Origin: Phycisphaerales bacterium
GTDB taxonomy: Bacteria; Planctomycetota; Phycisphaerae; Tepidisphaerales; Tepidisphaeraceae
NCBI GenBank assembly: GCA_003153655.1
Contig: PMAK01000183.1
Coordinates: 9,092 to 16,365, forward strand
Reading direction: 5' to 3'
Length of the DNA stretch: 7,274 bases
Shown: one piece after another, positions 6,088 to 7,274 of the stretch
Layout of the letters: each line of letters opens with the position of its first letter
How positions within the stretch are numbered: the stretch's first letter is position 1
Program-made: the position numbers and the translations under genes
Notes under the pieces: model-generated
Seen by the model: only the letters and a program-made list of their open reading frames with translations
Database searches by the model: none
What the model was told of the DNA's origin: nothing

Positions 6088-6744
6088 GTGCCGGATCCCA
6101 CAACAATTCACGTCCTCTTAGTGATCTTCATCGCCACCCTGATCCGGTCCACTTTCGGATTCGGCGAGGCCCTCGTCGCGGTCCCCCTGCTGGCCCTGCG
6201 AATCCCAATCACCGTCGCCGCGCCGCTCGCGGTTCTGGTGTCGGTAACAGTCGCCGGCATCGTCGTCATCCAGGATTGGCGACAAATCCAAATCCGCACC
6301 GCCGCCGGACTCGTCATCTCATCCCTCTTCGGCATCCCCCTCGGTTTGCTCCTGCTCACACGCGTAAATAGCCACATCGTAAAACTGATCCTCGGCCTCA
6401 TCGTCGCCGGCTTCTCCATCTACTCGCTGACATTCAAACCAAAACTCCATCTCGAAAAAGACCACCCAATCTGGCTCCTCGCCGCCGGCTTCTGCTCCGG
6501 CATCCTCGGCGGAGCCTACGGAATGAATGGTCCACCGCTCGTCGTTTACGGAGCCATGAGAAGGTGGTCAGCGCAGAACTTTCGGGCAACCCTTCAAGGA
6601 TATTTTCTACCCGCCAGCGTGATTGGTATGGGTGGTTATTGGTTGGCCGGACTCTGGACTTCCGCCGTAACGCACTATTATCTGCTCTCATTGCCGATCG
6701 CTCTGCTAGCAGCCTGTGGTGCAAGTCCGGATACCAGCGCGTAA
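6088..6744 (+). CDS. TauE/SafE-family membrane transporter, 3' end lost at IS junction
   Basis: Members of this family (also called sulfite exporter TauE/SafE, DUF81) are 7-8-helix membrane proteins that export sulfite, sulfonates or other small organic anions. The visible 218-residue frame has the two family repeats: the first with TFGFGEALVAVPLLAL (22-37) and the second with GFCSGILGGAYGMNGPPLVV (134-153), plus hydrophobic segments to about residue 209. The start is a GTG at 6088 with GGAG ten bases upstream. Full-length family members are usually 240-260 residues. Here the last helix breaks off after SLPIALLAAC and runs into an unrelated GASPDTSA and stop inside the probable IS left end. 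The gene is therefore probably a truncated pseudogene, although residual function cannot be excluded. Substrate unknown. Confidence 0.8.
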   Translation: MPDPTTIHVLLVIFIATLIRSTFGFGEALVAVPLLALRIPITVAAPLAVLVSVTVAGIVVIQDWRQIQIRTAAGLVISSLFGIPLGLLLLTRVNSHIVKLILGLIVAGFSIYSLTFKPKLHLEKDHPIWLLAAGFCSGILGGAYGMNGPPLVVYGAMRRWSAQNFRATLQGYFLPASVIGMGGYWLAGLWTSAVTHYYLLSLPIALLAACGASPDTSA

Positions 6745-6768
6745 AAGTTGTGAGGTATCCACAGGACT
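6724..6768. repeat. Imperfect inverted repeat at the IS left end
   Basis: AGTCCGGATACC (6724-6735) pairs with GGTATCC (6754-6760) and, after a three-base interruption ACA, GGACT (6764-6768), giving a 12-base-pair stem with one bulge around an 18-base loop. TGTGG at 6716-6720 is an alternative partner for CCACA at 6759-6763. The structure precedes the transposase ATG and could be a transposase binding site or a hairpin limiting read-through from outside. Confidence 0.55.
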
Positions 6769-6786
6769 CATTCGTAGAATCAGATC

Positions 6787-7274
6787 ATGGCGATGGGAAC
6801 GCGCAAGGGTCGAGAGCGGCAAGAAGATTTATGGGTGGCGCATGCGGATATGGCTGTGGGTCCGGGTCATCCGTTCTACGTTCGCCTGAACGAGGTTCTT
6901 GACGGCGAGGGATTCGACGCGTTCGTCGAGAAGCTGTGCGCAAGGTTTTATGCCGACAAGCTGGGTCGTCCTGGACTGACGCCGGGGATCTATTTCCGCT
7001 CGTTGATGATCGGGTATTTCGAGGGGATCGAGGCTGAGCGCGGCATCGCCTGGCGGTTGAAGGACTCTCTGAGTCTGCGGTGCTTTTTGGGCATCGCGTT
7101 GGATGAGGATACACCCGATCATTCCACGATTTCCCGCACGCGCCGATTGATCGATCTGGAGACGCATCGGCAAGTGTTTTCCTGGGTGCTTGGCTTGCTT
7201 GCCGATCGCGCCTTGCTACAGGGCAAGCGGATCGGCATTGATGCGACCACGCTGGAGGCCAACGCAGCGATGCG
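6787..7274 (+). CDS. IS1182/IS5-like DDE transposase, N-terminal 162 residues (3' end outside window)
   Basis: The frame is open from the ATG at 6787 to the window edge. After a charged N-terminus, residues about 60-125 match the InsH-type N-terminal domain (DUF772) found in IS5/IS1182 transposases: GLTPGIYFRSLMIGYFEGIE, then GIAWRLKDSLSLRCFLGI, then DEDTPDHSTISRTRRLI. The following segment reaches RIGIDATTLEANAAM (148-162), where Asp152 is the expected first Asp of the DDE catalytic triad. The remaining Asp and Glu would lie beyond the window. The protein cuts and joins DNA at the element ends. Codons end mostly in G (CTG, TTG, GCG), unlike the C-ending codons of the interrupted transporter, consistent with separate origin. 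No strong ribosome site precedes the ATG, as often seen in IS elements. The family call is good; intactness cannot be judged. Confidence 0.88.
   Translation, partial: MAMGTRKGRERQEDLWVAHADMAVGPGHPFYVRLNEVLDGEGFDAFVEKLCARFYADKLGRPGLTPGIYFRSLMIGYFEGIEAERGIAWRLKDSLSLRCFLGIALDEDTPDHSTISRTRRLIDLETHRQVFSWVLGLLADRALLQGKRIGIDATTLEANAAM

Larger units (their letters stand above)
6716..7274 (+). mobile_element. Left part of an IS1182/IS5-like insertion sequence (right end outside window)
   Basis: The TauE/SafE homology stops at about 6710-6716 and a transposase gene starts at 6787, so the left end of the element lies between them. I place it near TGTGGTGCAAGTCC (6716) because this begins the segment with inverted-repeat structure. 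The exact tip and target duplication cannot be confirmed without the right end. The element interrupts the transporter gene. Confidence 0.55.

Noticed and set aside
1..7274. CRISPR arrays, tRNA or rRNA genes, riboswitches
   Set aside because: No regularly spaced repeats, cloverleaf-like segments or known aptamer cores were seen by eye on either strand.

Overview
The window is a 7.3 kb bacterial chromosomal segment of moderately high GC, with closely packed genes on both strands. The mix points to a Planctomycetota-like or other environmental Gram-negative bacterium: a peptidase/TPR-type protein, a GH57 branching enzyme with its typical C-terminal region, lipB, a Trp-rich CPBP membrane protease, and several toxin-antitoxin and IS genes. 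The phylum is an inference from gene style only; no rRNA or marker tree is available here.

Layout. (1) Bases 2-622 (+) hold the C-terminal part of a TPR protein that begins outside the window. (2) Bases 653-1149 (-) hold a compact antitoxin-toxin pair with a RelE/ParE-type toxin, joined by an ATGA overlap. (3) Bases 1242-1526 (+) hold a short MazG-like nucleotide pyrophosphohydrolase, transcribed away from the toxin-antitoxin pair. (4) Bases 4605 down to 1527 (-) form a three-gene translationally coupled operon: GH57 1,4-alpha-glucan branching enzyme, then lipB octanoyltransferase (TAATG junction), then a CPBP/CAAX-type intramembrane protease (ATGA junction). Its last stop codon lies directly against the mazG stop codon. 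(5) Bases 4789-5277 (+) hold an unrecognised 162-residue soluble protein, divergent from the operon. (6) Bases 5386-6029 (+) hold a second toxin-antitoxin module, a DUF104-like antitoxin with a PIN-domain VapC-type toxin. (7) Bases 6088-6744 (+) hold a TauE/SafE-family membrane transporter gene that loses its 3' end at an insertion sequence. (8) From about 6716 to the window end lies the left part of an IS1182/IS5-like element whose transposase (6787 onward) is open to the edge.

How it works together. The housekeeping core is the branching-enzyme/lipB/CPBP operon, which mixes glycogen-type polysaccharide metabolism, lipoate synthesis and membrane proteolysis in one probable transcript. Around it lie accessory genes: two type II toxin-antitoxin pairs, a MazG-type house-cleaning enzyme, an orphan gene and an IS. 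I did not find a clearly new multi-gene system. The points most worth checking are the tightly coupled but functionally disparate operon, the orphan protein with its divergent promoter region, and the IS junction in the transporter gene.
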